DNA of 64,000 nucleotides, taken from Paenibacillus sp. MMS18-CY102. Lineage in GTDB: Bacteria > Bacillota > Bacilli > Paenibacillales > Paenibacillaceae. A model generated the notes under the pieces. It was not told where the DNA came from and did not search any database. It saw only the letters and a program-made list of their open reading frames with translations. The translations under genes and the position numbers were made by a program. Position 1 is the first letter of the stretch. Each line of letters starts with the position of its first letter. Below, one piece after another: positions 43,902-52,040 of this stretch. The stretch is from assembly GCF_009789195.1 (NCBI RefSeq), contig NZ_WSTC01000012.1, positions 94,170-158,169 of the forward strand. The letters are read 5' to 3'.

Positions 43902-43924
43902 ATTATGAAAGGAATGAATGCGGC

Positions 43925-44935
43925 ATGGCACAATCCTACAACCTTTTATCTAACGCACGTATAACGGCAATTGGCTCTTACGTACCTGAATCAATTTTAT
44001 CCAACGCGGATTTGGAGAAAATGGTGGAGACAGATCACGAGTGGATCGTGCGCCGCACCGGTATCGAGGAAAGGCGTATTGCGGCACCGGATCAATTCAG
44101 CAGTGACCTATGCATACAAGCCGTTGCCGATCTGCAGCGCCGGTATGGCGTTCAGCTCGATGATGTCGATTATATTATCGTTGCCACAACGACGCCGGAT
44201 TCCCCATTCCCTTCTACCTCTGCGCGACTACAGCAAGCATTCGGCATGAATAACTGCGGAGCAATCGATCTCCAAGCAGCATGCGCGGGCTTCACCGCTG
44301 CCCTACAAAATGCGAACGGCCTGCTCTTGTCCGGCGCAGCGCGTAAAGTGCTTGTCGTAGGGGCAGATACGATGTCCAAAATTACCGATTATACCGATCG
44401 CTCGACCTGCATCCTGTTCGGTGATGGTGCGGGCGCTTTGCTGCTGGAAGCCGAAGACAACCGGAAGGGCGACGTGCTTGCTTCCTACTCCGTAACGACA
44501 GGGTCTGGCGGGCATCATGTGTACTTGACGGGACTGTCGGAAGTCGTTGGCGAGCATAAGCTCGACAATCCGGGGAAGGTCGTACAGAACGGGCGCGAGG
44601 TGTACAAATGGGCAGTCGGCACGGTGCCCGAAGGCGTGGAGAAGCTGCTGGAACGTGCGCAGCTGCAAGTGTCGGATCTCGATTGGTTCGTACCGCACAG
44701 CGCGAATCTGCGTATCGTCGAATCGATTTGCGAACGCACGGGCATTCCGATCGAACGCTCGCTCGTGTCGCTTGTGAAGTATGGCAATACTTCTTCTGCA
44801 TCCATCCCGCTCGCGCTGGATCTAGCGGTTCGCGAAGGGCGGCTGGAGCAAGGGCAGCTCATGCTGTTATATGGATTCGGCGCCGGATTAACGCAGGCTG
44901 GCGTTATTCTTCGTTGGAGCCTTCCTAAGGCTTAA
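43925..44935 (+). CDS. fabH: 3-oxoacyl-ACP synthase III (KAS III)
   Basis: This condensing enzyme starts fatty-acid synthesis by joining an acyl-CoA primer to malonyl-ACP. The 336 residues show the catalytic triad Cys120 (DLQAACAGF), His257 (VPHSANLRI) and Asn287 (YGNTSSASIP), plus GDGAGALLL and the terminal GFGAGLTQAGVILRW. In Paenibacillus-like cells it would use branched primers. A strong promoter overlapping a FapR box precedes it, so it belongs to the FapR regulon. No other fatty-acid gene is adjacent, so it may be an extra copy. It could also supply acyl chains for the acyl-Asn cap of the neighbouring cluster, but that is speculation. Confidence 0.93.
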   Translation: MAQSYNLLSNARITAIGSYVPESILSNADLEKMVETDHEWIVRRTGIEERRIAAPDQFSSDLCIQAVADLQRRYGVQLDDVDYIIVATTTPDSPFPSTSARLQQAFGMNNCGAIDLQAACAGFTAALQNANGLLLSGAARKVLVVGADTMSKITDYTDRSTCILFGDGAGALLLEAEDNRKGDVLASYSVTTGSGGHHVYLTGLSEVVGEHKLDNPGKVVQNGREVYKWAVGTVPEGVEKLLERAQLQVSDLDWFVPHSANLRIVESICERTGIPIERSLVSLVKYGNTSSASIPLALDLAVREGRLEQGQLMLLYGFGAGLTQAGVILRWSLPKA

Positions 44936-45093
44936 CAGCCGTTTTTGCACAAAATAACACTCGCACGCCTATACGAAGTAAGCGTTTTTAACCGCCCGCT
45001 CGGGCCTGCCTTGCCTAGCATAATATGAACCAGACGCGTGGCGATGCCGGTGTCCGTTTCATACGTTTGCCAGGAAGGCGGGTAGTATACCGA

Positions 45094-46188
45094 ATGAAGC
45101 TATTGTTTACTTATTTCGTGCCGAGCGGCGGCATTGAAACGTTGAACCGGCTTCGCGCGCGCATCCTGCGCCGTATCGGAATTGAGAGCCATCTCTTCTA
45201 CTTATGGGACGGCGCCGGCGTCCAGAATCTCATCCACACCGACATCCCCTATTTGGTGTCTAACGACGACCATCATATCGCCACGATGCTCGCCCTTCAC
45301 CAATACGATGCAATTATCGTAACATGCGATCACTTCTTGCTAGACCGATTGCGGGGACATGGCTATAAAGGCCCGATTTTGTACGAAGCACAGGGCCTTG
45401 GCACAAGGGAACAAGCGTTATCGACACTTCGGGAAGCTTCCCCCTACATTCGCAAGCATGCCCAAGCCGTGCTCGGGCCGCAAACCTCCCATCTTATAGC
45501 TGCCTATACTGGCTACTTTCCCGATCTCCCCCGTTTCTATATGCACAATCCCGTCAATATCGAGCAGTTTCATTACCGTACGCTGCCGCAAGCGAACCCT
45601 GACGGTGCGCCCGTATTAGCATGGATTGGCAGGCTGGAGAGCAATAAAAATGTTTCCCTCTGCCTTCGCATCGCTGCACATCTCGCGCGTGCTGTCCCGA
45701 ATTTGCAGTTGTGGATGTTTGTCGACCTCTCCCTTAGCGAACCTGATCAACGGCAATCATTCGAGAAGCTTGTTCATGAGCTAAACCTCAGCAATCGGTT
45801 AAAGCTGCTCTCTAACATTCCCCATCATCAAATGGCTGATTACTTATCAGCAGTTGGCGACAGCGGCGGTTTTCTCCTGTCGACTTCCGGCACGGAAGGA
45901 TTCGGCTATGCGATAGCTGAGGCCATGAGCTGCCGCTGCCCAGTGCTTTCTACTGACTCCGATGGCGTACGCACTTTTATTGAGCATGGGCGGACTGGGT
46001 TATTTTTCCGTACGGGCAAGGTGGAGGAAGGCGTCCTCTACGGGCTTCAGCTGCTGAATGACCGCGAAGCAACCAATCGGATGCGCGACGCAGCGTACAG
46101 CCTAATGAAAACAGCCTTCAGCCCGAATCGGTATTGCGCTGATTTGAACAACGTGCTCGTAGCACTCGGCATTCGCCCTCCGCTATAA
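45094..46188 (+). CDS. GT4-family glycosyltransferase
   Basis: This is a retaining GT-B glycosyltransferase of about 364 residues. It begins MKLLFTYFVPSGGIETLNRLR with the family's glycine-rich start, and the C-terminal half has LAWIGRLESNKNVSL, STSGTEGFGYAIAEAMSC and the ExxxxE region for nucleotide-sugar binding. The frame is open from 45025, but homologues start at the MKLLF methionine and no ribosome site supports the longer form. It transfers a sugar to a growing glycan; donor and acceptor are unknown. It is the first gene of the glycan locus and ends at a strong terminator. Confidence 0.85.
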   Translation: MKLLFTYFVPSGGIETLNRLRARILRRIGIESHLFYLWDGAGVQNLIHTDIPYLVSNDDHHIATMLALHQYDAIIVTCDHFLLDRLRGHGYKGPILYEAQGLGTREQALSTLREASPYIRKHAQAVLGPQTSHLIAAYTGYFPDLPRFYMHNPVNIEQFHYRTLPQANPDGAPVLAWIGRLESNKNVSLCLRIAAHLARAVPNLQLWMFVDLSLSEPDQRQSFEKLVHELNLSNRLKLLSNIPHHQMADYLSAVGDSGGFLLSTSGTEGFGYAIAEAMSCRCPVLSTDSDGVRTFIEHGRTGLFFRTGKVEEGVLYGLQLLNDREATNRMRDAAYSLMKTAFSPNRYCADLNNVLVALGIRPPL

Positions 46189-46232
46189 AGCCCGCTTCGC
46201 AGCCTCTGAGAGGCTGGCGAAACGGGCTTTTT
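46187..46232 (+). terminator. Terminator after the GT4 gene
   Basis: A long stem starting AAAGCCCG and ending CGGGCTTT, with an inner GCCTCT / GAGGC arm, is followed by TTTTT. It overlaps the stop codon. Confidence 0.85.
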
Positions 46233-46350
46233 GGTGCATATCGAAATGGGTGCCAAATGCAGGCCGCTGCTCGGGCATTCGACGTGACCCTACTTCCCTG
46301 GCTCTCGTATACTAGCATATAACGAACTAGGAAAGACGGGGTGTACCTTC

Positions 46351-47082
46351 ATGCTGCCGGCAACCGGCCTCCCGAAAGTATCCATTATCATCCCATTCTA
46401 TAATGACCCTTATGTAAGCCACTCGATCTCCAGCGCGCTTGGCCAAACGTATCCGAATATCGAGGTTATCGTCATCGACGACGGCTCAACCCGCCATCAG
46501 GATAAGATCACTCCTTTTCTCGGCCGCATTCACTATATTGGCAAAGGAAACGGCGGCACCGCCAGCGCACTGAACTACGGCATGAATCTCGCAACTGGCA
46601 AATACGTCGCATGGCTCAGCTCGGACGACCAATTCAAGCCGGACAAAGTGGCAAAACAAGTCGCGTATATGGAACGGACCAATGCGCAGATCAGCCATAC
46701 CGATTATGACCTGACGAACGAGAACAGCGTAATTACAGCTACCTCCGCATCGGCTAAATTCCATTCGGCCAAAGCTTTTATCGCATCATTATTAACGGGC
46801 TGTGCCATAAACGGGTGTACGATTATGATGACGAAAGACCTTTTCAGGCAGATGGGCGGATTTAATGAAAGTTTGCCTTATACGCATGATTATGAGCTGT
46901 GGATTCGCGTAGTGCTTGCCCGGCATGATTTTCATTTTATTAACGAATCCCTCACGGTCTACAGGCGCCATCCCGGCATGGGGACGGCACGCCACTTCGA
47001 TACGATCGTGAAAGAAGCAACCGCCATAATGAACATCTACCGGCAATCCCTAACGGCGCTTGTCGCCCAGTTGCCAGGATAA
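46351..47082 (+). CDS. GT2-family glycosyltransferase
   Basis: This is an inverting GT-A glycosyltransferase of 243 residues. It has VSIIIPFYNDPYV, EVIVIDDGSTRHQDK and the metal-binding region WLSSDDQFKPDK, with a C-terminal YTHDYELWIRVVLA acceptor helix. It is a clear paralogue of the convergent gene at 47349-48074, which shares the same order of motifs at the same positions. It probably adds one sugar to the surface glycan. No membrane helices are present, so it works at the cytoplasmic face. Confidence 0.9.
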   Translation: MLPATGLPKVSIIIPFYNDPYVSHSISSALGQTYPNIEVIVIDDGSTRHQDKITPFLGRIHYIGKGNGGTASALNYGMNLATGKYVAWLSSDDQFKPDKVAKQVAYMERTNAQISHTDYDLTNENSVITATSASAKFHSAKAFIASLLTGCAINGCTIMMTKDLFRQMGGFNESLPYTHDYELWIRVVLARHDFHFINESLTVYRRHPGMGTARHFDTIVKEATAIMNIYRQSLTALVAQLPG

Positions 47083-47348
47083 TGCGGGCTCGCCAAGCAA
47101 AGCTTTCACAGATTAGAGCGGATGAAACGCTACTTTCTTGCGGCTGGCAATAAAACCAAGCCGCGAGGGATGCCGCATCCGCTTAGCTCTGCATTAGGCT
47201 TGTCCAGGCCCGCTAATTGGGAGCTGGCGGCTTAGCTTGCCTCCGCTAATGATACAGGCAAGCGGCCTATCCCACTGGACACTGGATATGGAAGCCGCCG
47301 CCGGCCGCTGCCGCTGATACGTTGCAAAGCTTGTGATCCAATCGATCG

Positions 47349-48074
47349 CTATCTAACGCCGAGCTGCGATAGAAACGCTTTGTATCTGCTCTCGTACGTA
47401 CGGAACGTTGCTCTCGTCTCTTGCTCAATCGCCACCTTATTCCGAAGCGTCCCCATGCGCTCATGCCAGCGATAAGCAATGAGCGGCTCCGGCGTTAGAT
47501 GAAAAGGGACGCCGGCCAGCAGCACGCGAATCCAATAATCCAGATCCTGCGTATATTGCAATCGCTCGTCGAACGGGCCTATCGATCGAAAGAGCGATTT
47601 TCGCATCATGACGGTGCAGCCATTAACCGGGTTGCTAGTGCGGAATGCCTGAAGCAGCTCATGCGTTCGGCTTGGCGGCGCGACAGCAAACTGCGTGTAT
47701 CGGCCTATGCCGTCAATACAATCAAAGCCAGTATGGCCGATCCACGCATCGACGCTGCGCATGGCAGCGAGCTGCCGCTTGATTTTGTCCGGGTAAAAGA
47801 CATCATCTGAGCTGAGCCACGCTACATATTCCCCGCTGGCGTGCCGAAAGCCGTGGTTCAGCGCGCTTGCCGTGCCGCCATTGGCTTTTCCTAAATAATG
47901 GATGCGATTCGCGTACGGCTTAAGCAGCTCTGCATGCTCGGTGGAGCCATCGTCAACGACGATGACCTCTACGTTACGGTGCGATTGCGCCAAGGCGCTG
48001 TCAACAGCCTCTCGTACATAAGGGTCATTATAGAATGGAATGACGATCGAAACTTTCGGTTCATGGCTGCTCAT
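47349..48074 (-). CDS. GT2-family glycosyltransferase, paralogue of the convergent gene
   Basis: This 241-residue inverting glycosyltransferase shows VSIVIPFYNDPYVREAVDSAL, EVIVVDDGSTEHAELLKPY, GKANGGTASALNHGF and WLSSDDVFYPDKIKRQLA. The resemblance to the gene ending at 47082 extends over the full length, so the two arose by duplication and now face each other. Its start overlaps the stop of the upstream dehydratase-like gene by four bases. It is the last gene of the long minus-strand glycan operon. Confidence 0.9.
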   Translation of the reverse strand: MSSHEPKVSIVIPFYNDPYVREAVDSALAQSHRNVEVIVVDDGSTEHAELLKPYANRIHYLGKANGGTASALNHGFRHASGEYVAWLSSDDVFYPDKIKRQLAAMRSVDAWIGHTGFDCIDGIGRYTQFAVAPPSRTHELLQAFRTSNPVNGCTVMMRKSLFRSIGPFDERLQYTQDLDYWIRVLLAGVPFHLTPEPLIAYRWHERMGTLRNKVAIEQETRATFRTYESRYKAFLSQLGVR

Positions 48075-49123
48075 TGCCGCTCAGGCTCTCCCTTCTGAAT
48101 CAACCTTGCTCTCGCATCCTCTAATGTATCCTGCAGTGATTGTTTCAGCGTAAAACGGGGCTCCCAGCCAAGCGACCGGATGCGGCTCGTATCAGTGGGG
48201 GCAGGAGACGGCGATGTGGAGTTGCCAATGTCAAAATGCAGGGGGCATGCCGCCAGCGCCATGAACTGGCTGGCCAATTGCTCCAATGTAACGAATCGTC
48301 CCGAAGCAACCGGGTACACGCTGCCTGGCGCGCCATGCTGCAAGAGCAGATCGTACGCAGCCATAGCATCGCGAACATCCAAGTAATCACGCTGCTCCGT
48401 CCGCGATGACAGCCGGAACGGCTGAATCAGCGGAGGCTTCCGGTCCGTATCAGCGGCTCCCGCTGCCTCCTCCCGCGCTGGCGAAACCGGCTGGCCCGCC
48501 ACTCCATGCCCGCTTGGCGCTGCTGCAGCAATCGCTTCCGCTTGTGCGGCATACTTTGCTAACAGCATGCACAGCCCTCGCGACCGGCCAGGCCCAATTA
48601 AATTCGACGGCTCCGCAATGATGACATCCATGCCATACAAAACGGGCCAGCACTGGGCAAGCAGCACTTGCATCGTCTTGCTCACGCTGTAGGGATGCGC
48701 CGGTTCCGGCGGCTGATCGCCGGCTGGCAGCTCGAACCGCAGCATCGATCCTGCGATAAGTACGCGGCAAGGCTTCCCCAGCGCCCGGACCGCTTCCAAC
48801 AGATGGACCGTCCCCATCACATTCGCCATCAGGTAGCCGGCCGGGTCATGCCAAGACCGATCCGCTGCGTTTAGCCCCGCAAGATGCACAACGTAATCCG
48901 GCTGTGCCGCTTGGATCGCTCGCTTCGCATCCGCTAAATCGGTCCAATCGCATGCGATGGCGGCGGTAGCCGGCTGATCCGCAAGCTGCCCCATGCTCCC
49001 GGCTGCCGCCCCGGAATGCCGCACCGATGCAACCGCCTCGTACCCCGCCTGCGCAAAATATGCCATGGCATGCTCCCCGCAAAATCCGCCTGCGCCCGTA
49101 ACGAGCAGACGCGGGCTGCTCAT
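48071..49123 (-). CDS. NAD-dependent sugar epimerase/dehydratase (extended SDR)
   Basis: This is a Rossmann-fold nucleotide-sugar enzyme of 350 residues. It shows the NAD(P) site LLVTGAGGFCGEHAMAYF, VVHLAGLNAADRSW, and an active-site Tyr-Lys in HPYSVSKTMQVLLAQ. The family includes GDP-mannose 4,6-dehydratases, GDP-6-deoxy-4-keto-sugar reductases and UDP-sugar epimerases. The internal segment of about 30 Ala/Gly-rich residues near 215-240 is unusual. The ATG at 49123 forms an ATGA overlap with the stop of the RmlD-like gene. The sugar cannot be told from sequence. Confidence 0.82.
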   Translation of the reverse strand: MSSPRLLVTGAGGFCGEHAMAYFAQAGYEAVASVRHSGAAAGSMGQLADQPATAAIACDWTDLADAKRAIQAAQPDYVVHLAGLNAADRSWHDPAGYLMANVMGTVHLLEAVRALGKPCRVLIAGSMLRFELPAGDQPPEPAHPYSVSKTMQVLLAQCWPVLYGMDVIIAEPSNLIGPGRSRGLCMLLAKYAAQAEAIAAAAPSGHGVAGQPVSPAREEAAGAADTDRKPPLIQPFRLSSRTEQRDYLDVRDAMAAYDLLLQHGAPGSVYPVASGRFVTLEQLASQFMALAACPLHFDIGNSTSPSPAPTDTSRIRSLGWEPRFTLKQSLQDTLEDARARLIQKGEPERQ

Positions 49124-49950
49124 CGCGCCCGCATCCAATCCGCTAATTCAGCGAGCATCTCGCGATACGGCGCAGCTTGATGGCCCCAATCCGGGCGCGT
49201 CGCCAGCAATGTCCGGTCAATCACAGGATCAGCAGCCGGCACAATTGTGACGCCTTCATGCCCGAAAGCTTGTTGGAACAGCCGCAGCAGTTCCAGCTTG
49301 CTGACGGTTTCCGGTGCCGTCAATTGCACTAGCCCGCCAATCTCCGGATGCGAGATGGCATACGCGATCGCTTTGGCAAGTTCCAACGTCGTCACGCCAT
49401 TCCAATAGACAGAGGCGTACCCGCGGATCTCGCCTTTCTGCTTCAGAAACCATTGCAGCAATCCGATTCCATCTTCCTTCGGGTCTGGCCCAATGATCGA
49501 GGTGCGGATTGTTAGATGCCGCGGGTCTCTGGACTCGCCCATCGCCTTGGTCCGCGCATACATGGAAGTGCCTTCCGGCGCATCATACTCTGTATAAGAA
49601 CCCCGGTCTCCCGAGAAGACGCAATCACTGCTAATATGAATCACTCTGGCGCCAATCGCATCAGCTAAGTGGCGCAGCCAATGCGGGAGCCACGCATTCA
49701 CCTGAAAGGCCGCGAGCGGCGTACGCTCCGCCGATTCGTTCAAGACCCCGACAGCGTTAATAATGATGTCAGGCTGCTCCTGCTGGATAACCGCCTGAAC
49801 CTGCCCATAATCGGCCGCATCAAGCCATATGCCGCTTGGATCGTCCGCTCGTCTCGTCGTATAGGCGACTTGGAGGTTTGATCTGTCTTGGAAGTAGCGG
49901 ACAATCATATGCCCCGCCATTCCGTTGCCGCCGATAACGAGCAGTTTCAT
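49120..49950 (-). CDS. RmlD-like nucleotide-sugar 4-ketoreductase
   Basis: This SDR enzyme of 276 residues resembles dTDP-4-dehydrorhamnose reductase. It has MKLLVIGGNGMAGHMIV, IINAVGVLNESAERTPLAAF, VIHISSDCVFSG, and the active-site Tyr-x-x-x-Lys in SMYARTKAMGE. It overlaps the 4,6-dehydratase gene upstream by four bases, and the 2-epimerase gene comes before that. This set of dehydratase, RmlD-like reductase and 2-epimerase matches pathways to UDP-L-FucNAc or UDP-L-QuiNAc, so it probably reduces the 4-keto intermediate there rather than making rhamnose. No RmlB or RmlC is in the window. Confidence 0.82.
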   Translation of the reverse strand: MKLLVIGGNGMAGHMIVRYFQDRSNLQVAYTTRRADDPSGIWLDAADYGQVQAVIQQEQPDIIINAVGVLNESAERTPLAAFQVNAWLPHWLRHLADAIGARVIHISSDCVFSGDRGSYTEYDAPEGTSMYARTKAMGESRDPRHLTIRTSIIGPDPKEDGIGLLQWFLKQKGEIRGYASVYWNGVTTLELAKAIAYAISHPEIGGLVQLTAPETVSKLELLRLFQQAFGHEGVTIVPAADPVIDRTLLATRPDWGHQAAPYREMLAELADWMRAR

Positions 49951-50930
49951 GCGAGGAACCCCCCACGAATGAGCATATCCCGAATTTGCTTCTTATCCAT
50001 AATCTCTGTGCTGGAGCTGAAGCTTTCGAACGATACAGGCGGATACGGCGCGTAATGGCTTTTCAAGCCCGGAATATCCAGCGCCGGCAAAATAACGAGG
50101 TATTCATCGTCATAAACGACCGTGCTTAAGCTCTCGAATTCGGTAAGCAAAATCTCATGCAGCTTTTCCCCTGGACGAATGCCCGTCTCGATAATTTCTG
50201 CCTCTTCGCCAAGCGATTCCATCAGCACCTGCGCAAGATCAACGATTCGGCATGTCGGCATCGTCATGACGAAGATTTCACCGCCAAGGCTTTCGGATGA
50301 GGCTTTGAACAGCAAGGAGATGGCATCCTGCAGTGTCAGGAAAAACCGTGTCATCCCAAGATCCGTAATTCCCACTTGCTTCTTCGTCCGAATCTGGTTC
50401 ATAAACAAATGAACGACACTGCCATTCGTGCCTAGTACGTTGCCGCCGCGCACACAAACGAACTTAGTTTCTGACCGAAGTAGGTTCGCGTACACGATCA
50501 GCTTCTCGCCAATCGCTTTGGTCATCCCATAGAAGTTCGAAGGGTTAGCCGCTTTATCCGTCGAGATGTAGATGACTCGTTTGACGCGGTTTGCGATTGC
50601 AGCTTCGATGACATGTTGCGTGCCGATAACATTTGTTTTGAGAGCCTCATAAGGCTGGTCTTCACATACTGGAACATGCTTTAGCGCCGCCAAATGGAAC
50701 ACGTAGTCGACTTGCTCGCATGCGCGCATTAGCGCTTCTTTATCCCGAATATCCCCGATGCAGAACGTCAACCGGGCATCCTCGAACGTCCGGCTCATCG
50801 CCACCTGGCTCGATTCGTTGCGCGAGAACACGATGATTTGCTTCGGATTTTGCGGCAGCAGCTGACGGATTAATTCGTACCCCCATGAACCCGTTCCCCC
50901 GGTCACTAGAATACGCGTATTATTAAACAT
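49947..50930 (-). CDS. UDP-N-acetylglucosamine 4,6-dehydratase (CapE/WbjB-like)
   Basis: This extended SDR of 327 residues is of the polysaccharide-biosynthesis dehydratase group. It has ILVTGGTGSWGYELIRQLL, VFHLAALKHVPVCEDQPYEA, STDKAANPSNFYGMTKAIGE and NVLGTNGSVV. It likely removes water from UDP-GlcNAc with C5 inversion to start an L-sugar pathway. The ATG at 50930 has GGAGGG seven bases before it. The frame opens at a TTG further up, which is ignored. The gene overlaps the 2-epimerase stop by eight bases and the reductase start by four. Confidence 0.9.
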   Translation of the reverse strand: MFNNTRILVTGGTGSWGYELIRQLLPQNPKQIIVFSRNESSQVAMSRTFEDARLTFCIGDIRDKEALMRACEQVDYVFHLAALKHVPVCEDQPYEALKTNVIGTQHVIEAAIANRVKRVIYISTDKAANPSNFYGMTKAIGEKLIVYANLLRSETKFVCVRGGNVLGTNGSVVHLFMNQIRTKKQVGITDLGMTRFFLTLQDAISLLFKASSESLGGEIFVMTMPTCRIVDLAQVLMESLGEEAEIIETGIRPGEKLHEILLTEFESLSTVVYDDEYLVILPALDIPGLKSHYAPYPPVSFESFSSSTEIMDKKQIRDMLIRGGFLA

Positions 50931-52014
50931 GCCATTTCCCTCCAAGCACAAATTTCACCACAATATCCGAAACATTCGCCGCCTTGTAACCTTCCGGGCT
51001 TTCCCAATCTGCCGGCAATCCCATCATGACAGCCGCTGCCCCTGCAATCCGTTCCGGTGATAAGCCACATACCACGTTGCTGCCGCAATCAACTGTCTCA
51101 GGCCGTTCCGTCGTATCGCGAATCGTCACGGTCGGCACGCCGAACAAGCAACATTCCTCCTGCACCGTTCCGCTGTCCGTAATTGCCAGCCGCGCATGCT
51201 GCTCCAACTGCACAAAATCGAAAAACCCAAATGGCTCATGCAGCTCAACAAGCGGATGAAGCCCCTGCTGCATCTCGGCTTGCAGCTTCGAGCGCGTACG
51301 CGGATGAACGCTGCAGATGATGCGAAGGCCGAATTGCTCCGCTACCCGATTCAGCCCATCGAAGATCGACTGCAGGCGAGCGGCGTCATCTACATTTTCC
51401 GCGCGATGCGCGGTGACGAGCACATACTCGCCTTTGCCCAGCCCCAGCCGTTGCAGCGCATCGCTGCGGTCGATTTGCGGTTTGTAGTGTGTAAGCACCT
51501 CGTAGATCGGATTGCCGGTCTGCACGACCCGAATGGAAGGAAACCCTTCCCGCAGCAGATTGCCTTTGCTGTAGGATGTATACGGCATATTAATGGTCGA
51601 CACGGCATCGATGACACGGCGGTTTTTCTCCTCCGGCACCTTCAAGTCGAAGCAGCGGTTGCCTGCCTCCATATGCACGACGGGGATGCCCATTCGTTCA
51701 GCGACGATTGCGCACAATGCGCTATTCGTATCCCCGAGCAGCAACACGACGTCCGGCCGCTCTTGCAAAAAAACGTTCTCTGCCTCGCCGAATGTCGCCG
51801 ATAGCTGGGCGCCAAGCGATTGTTTGCCGGCCGCGAGCGTATAGTCAGGCAACCGAACGCCCATTTCTTCGAAAAAGATGCCGCTAAGTGAAGGCGAGAA
51901 GTTCTGCCCGGTATGAACGAGTACATGCTTCTCCGCCAGCCGATCCAGCTTTGCTATGATGAGGCTGAGCCGAATAATCTCGGGACGGGTGCCGAGTATG
52001 GTCATGACGCGCAT
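50923..52014 (-). CDS. wecB: UDP-N-acetylglucosamine 2-epimerase (WecB-like, non-hydrolysing)
   Basis: This GT-B-fold epimerase of 363 residues interconverts the C2 configuration of UDP-N-acetylhexosamines. Motifs include MTILGTRPEIIRLS, VHTGQNFSPSLSGIFFE, LLLGDTNSALCAIVAERMGIPVVHMEAGNRC, VTAHRAENVDD and TDSGTVQEECCLFGVPTVTIRDTTERPE. Placed directly upstream of the CapE-like and RmlD-like genes, it may act last in a UDP-L-FucNAc or L-QuiNAc pathway (as FnlC/WbvD do), or supply ManNAc. The gene overlaps the dehydratase gene. The symbol denotes the family only. Confidence 0.9.
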   Translation of the reverse strand: MRVMTILGTRPEIIRLSLIIAKLDRLAEKHVLVHTGQNFSPSLSGIFFEEMGVRLPDYTLAAGKQSLGAQLSATFGEAENVFLQERPDVVLLLGDTNSALCAIVAERMGIPVVHMEAGNRCFDLKVPEEKNRRVIDAVSTINMPYTSYSKGNLLREGFPSIRVVQTGNPIYEVLTHYKPQIDRSDALQRLGLGKGEYVLVTAHRAENVDDAARLQSIFDGLNRVAEQFGLRIICSVHPRTRSKLQAEMQQGLHPLVELHEPFGFFDFVQLEQHARLAITDSGTVQEECCLFGVPTVTIRDTTERPETVDCGSNVVCGLSPERIAGAAAVMMGLPADWESPEGYKAANVSDIVVKFVLGGKWHV

Positions 52015-52040
52015 CTTGTTTCTCTCCTCTCTTCCAGCAA

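Noticed and set aside
47235..47263. Inverted repeat GCTTGCCT / AGGCAAGC between the convergent GT2 genes
   Set aside because: No T-run follows on either strand, so it is not supported as a terminator. It may be chance in a GC-rich spacer.
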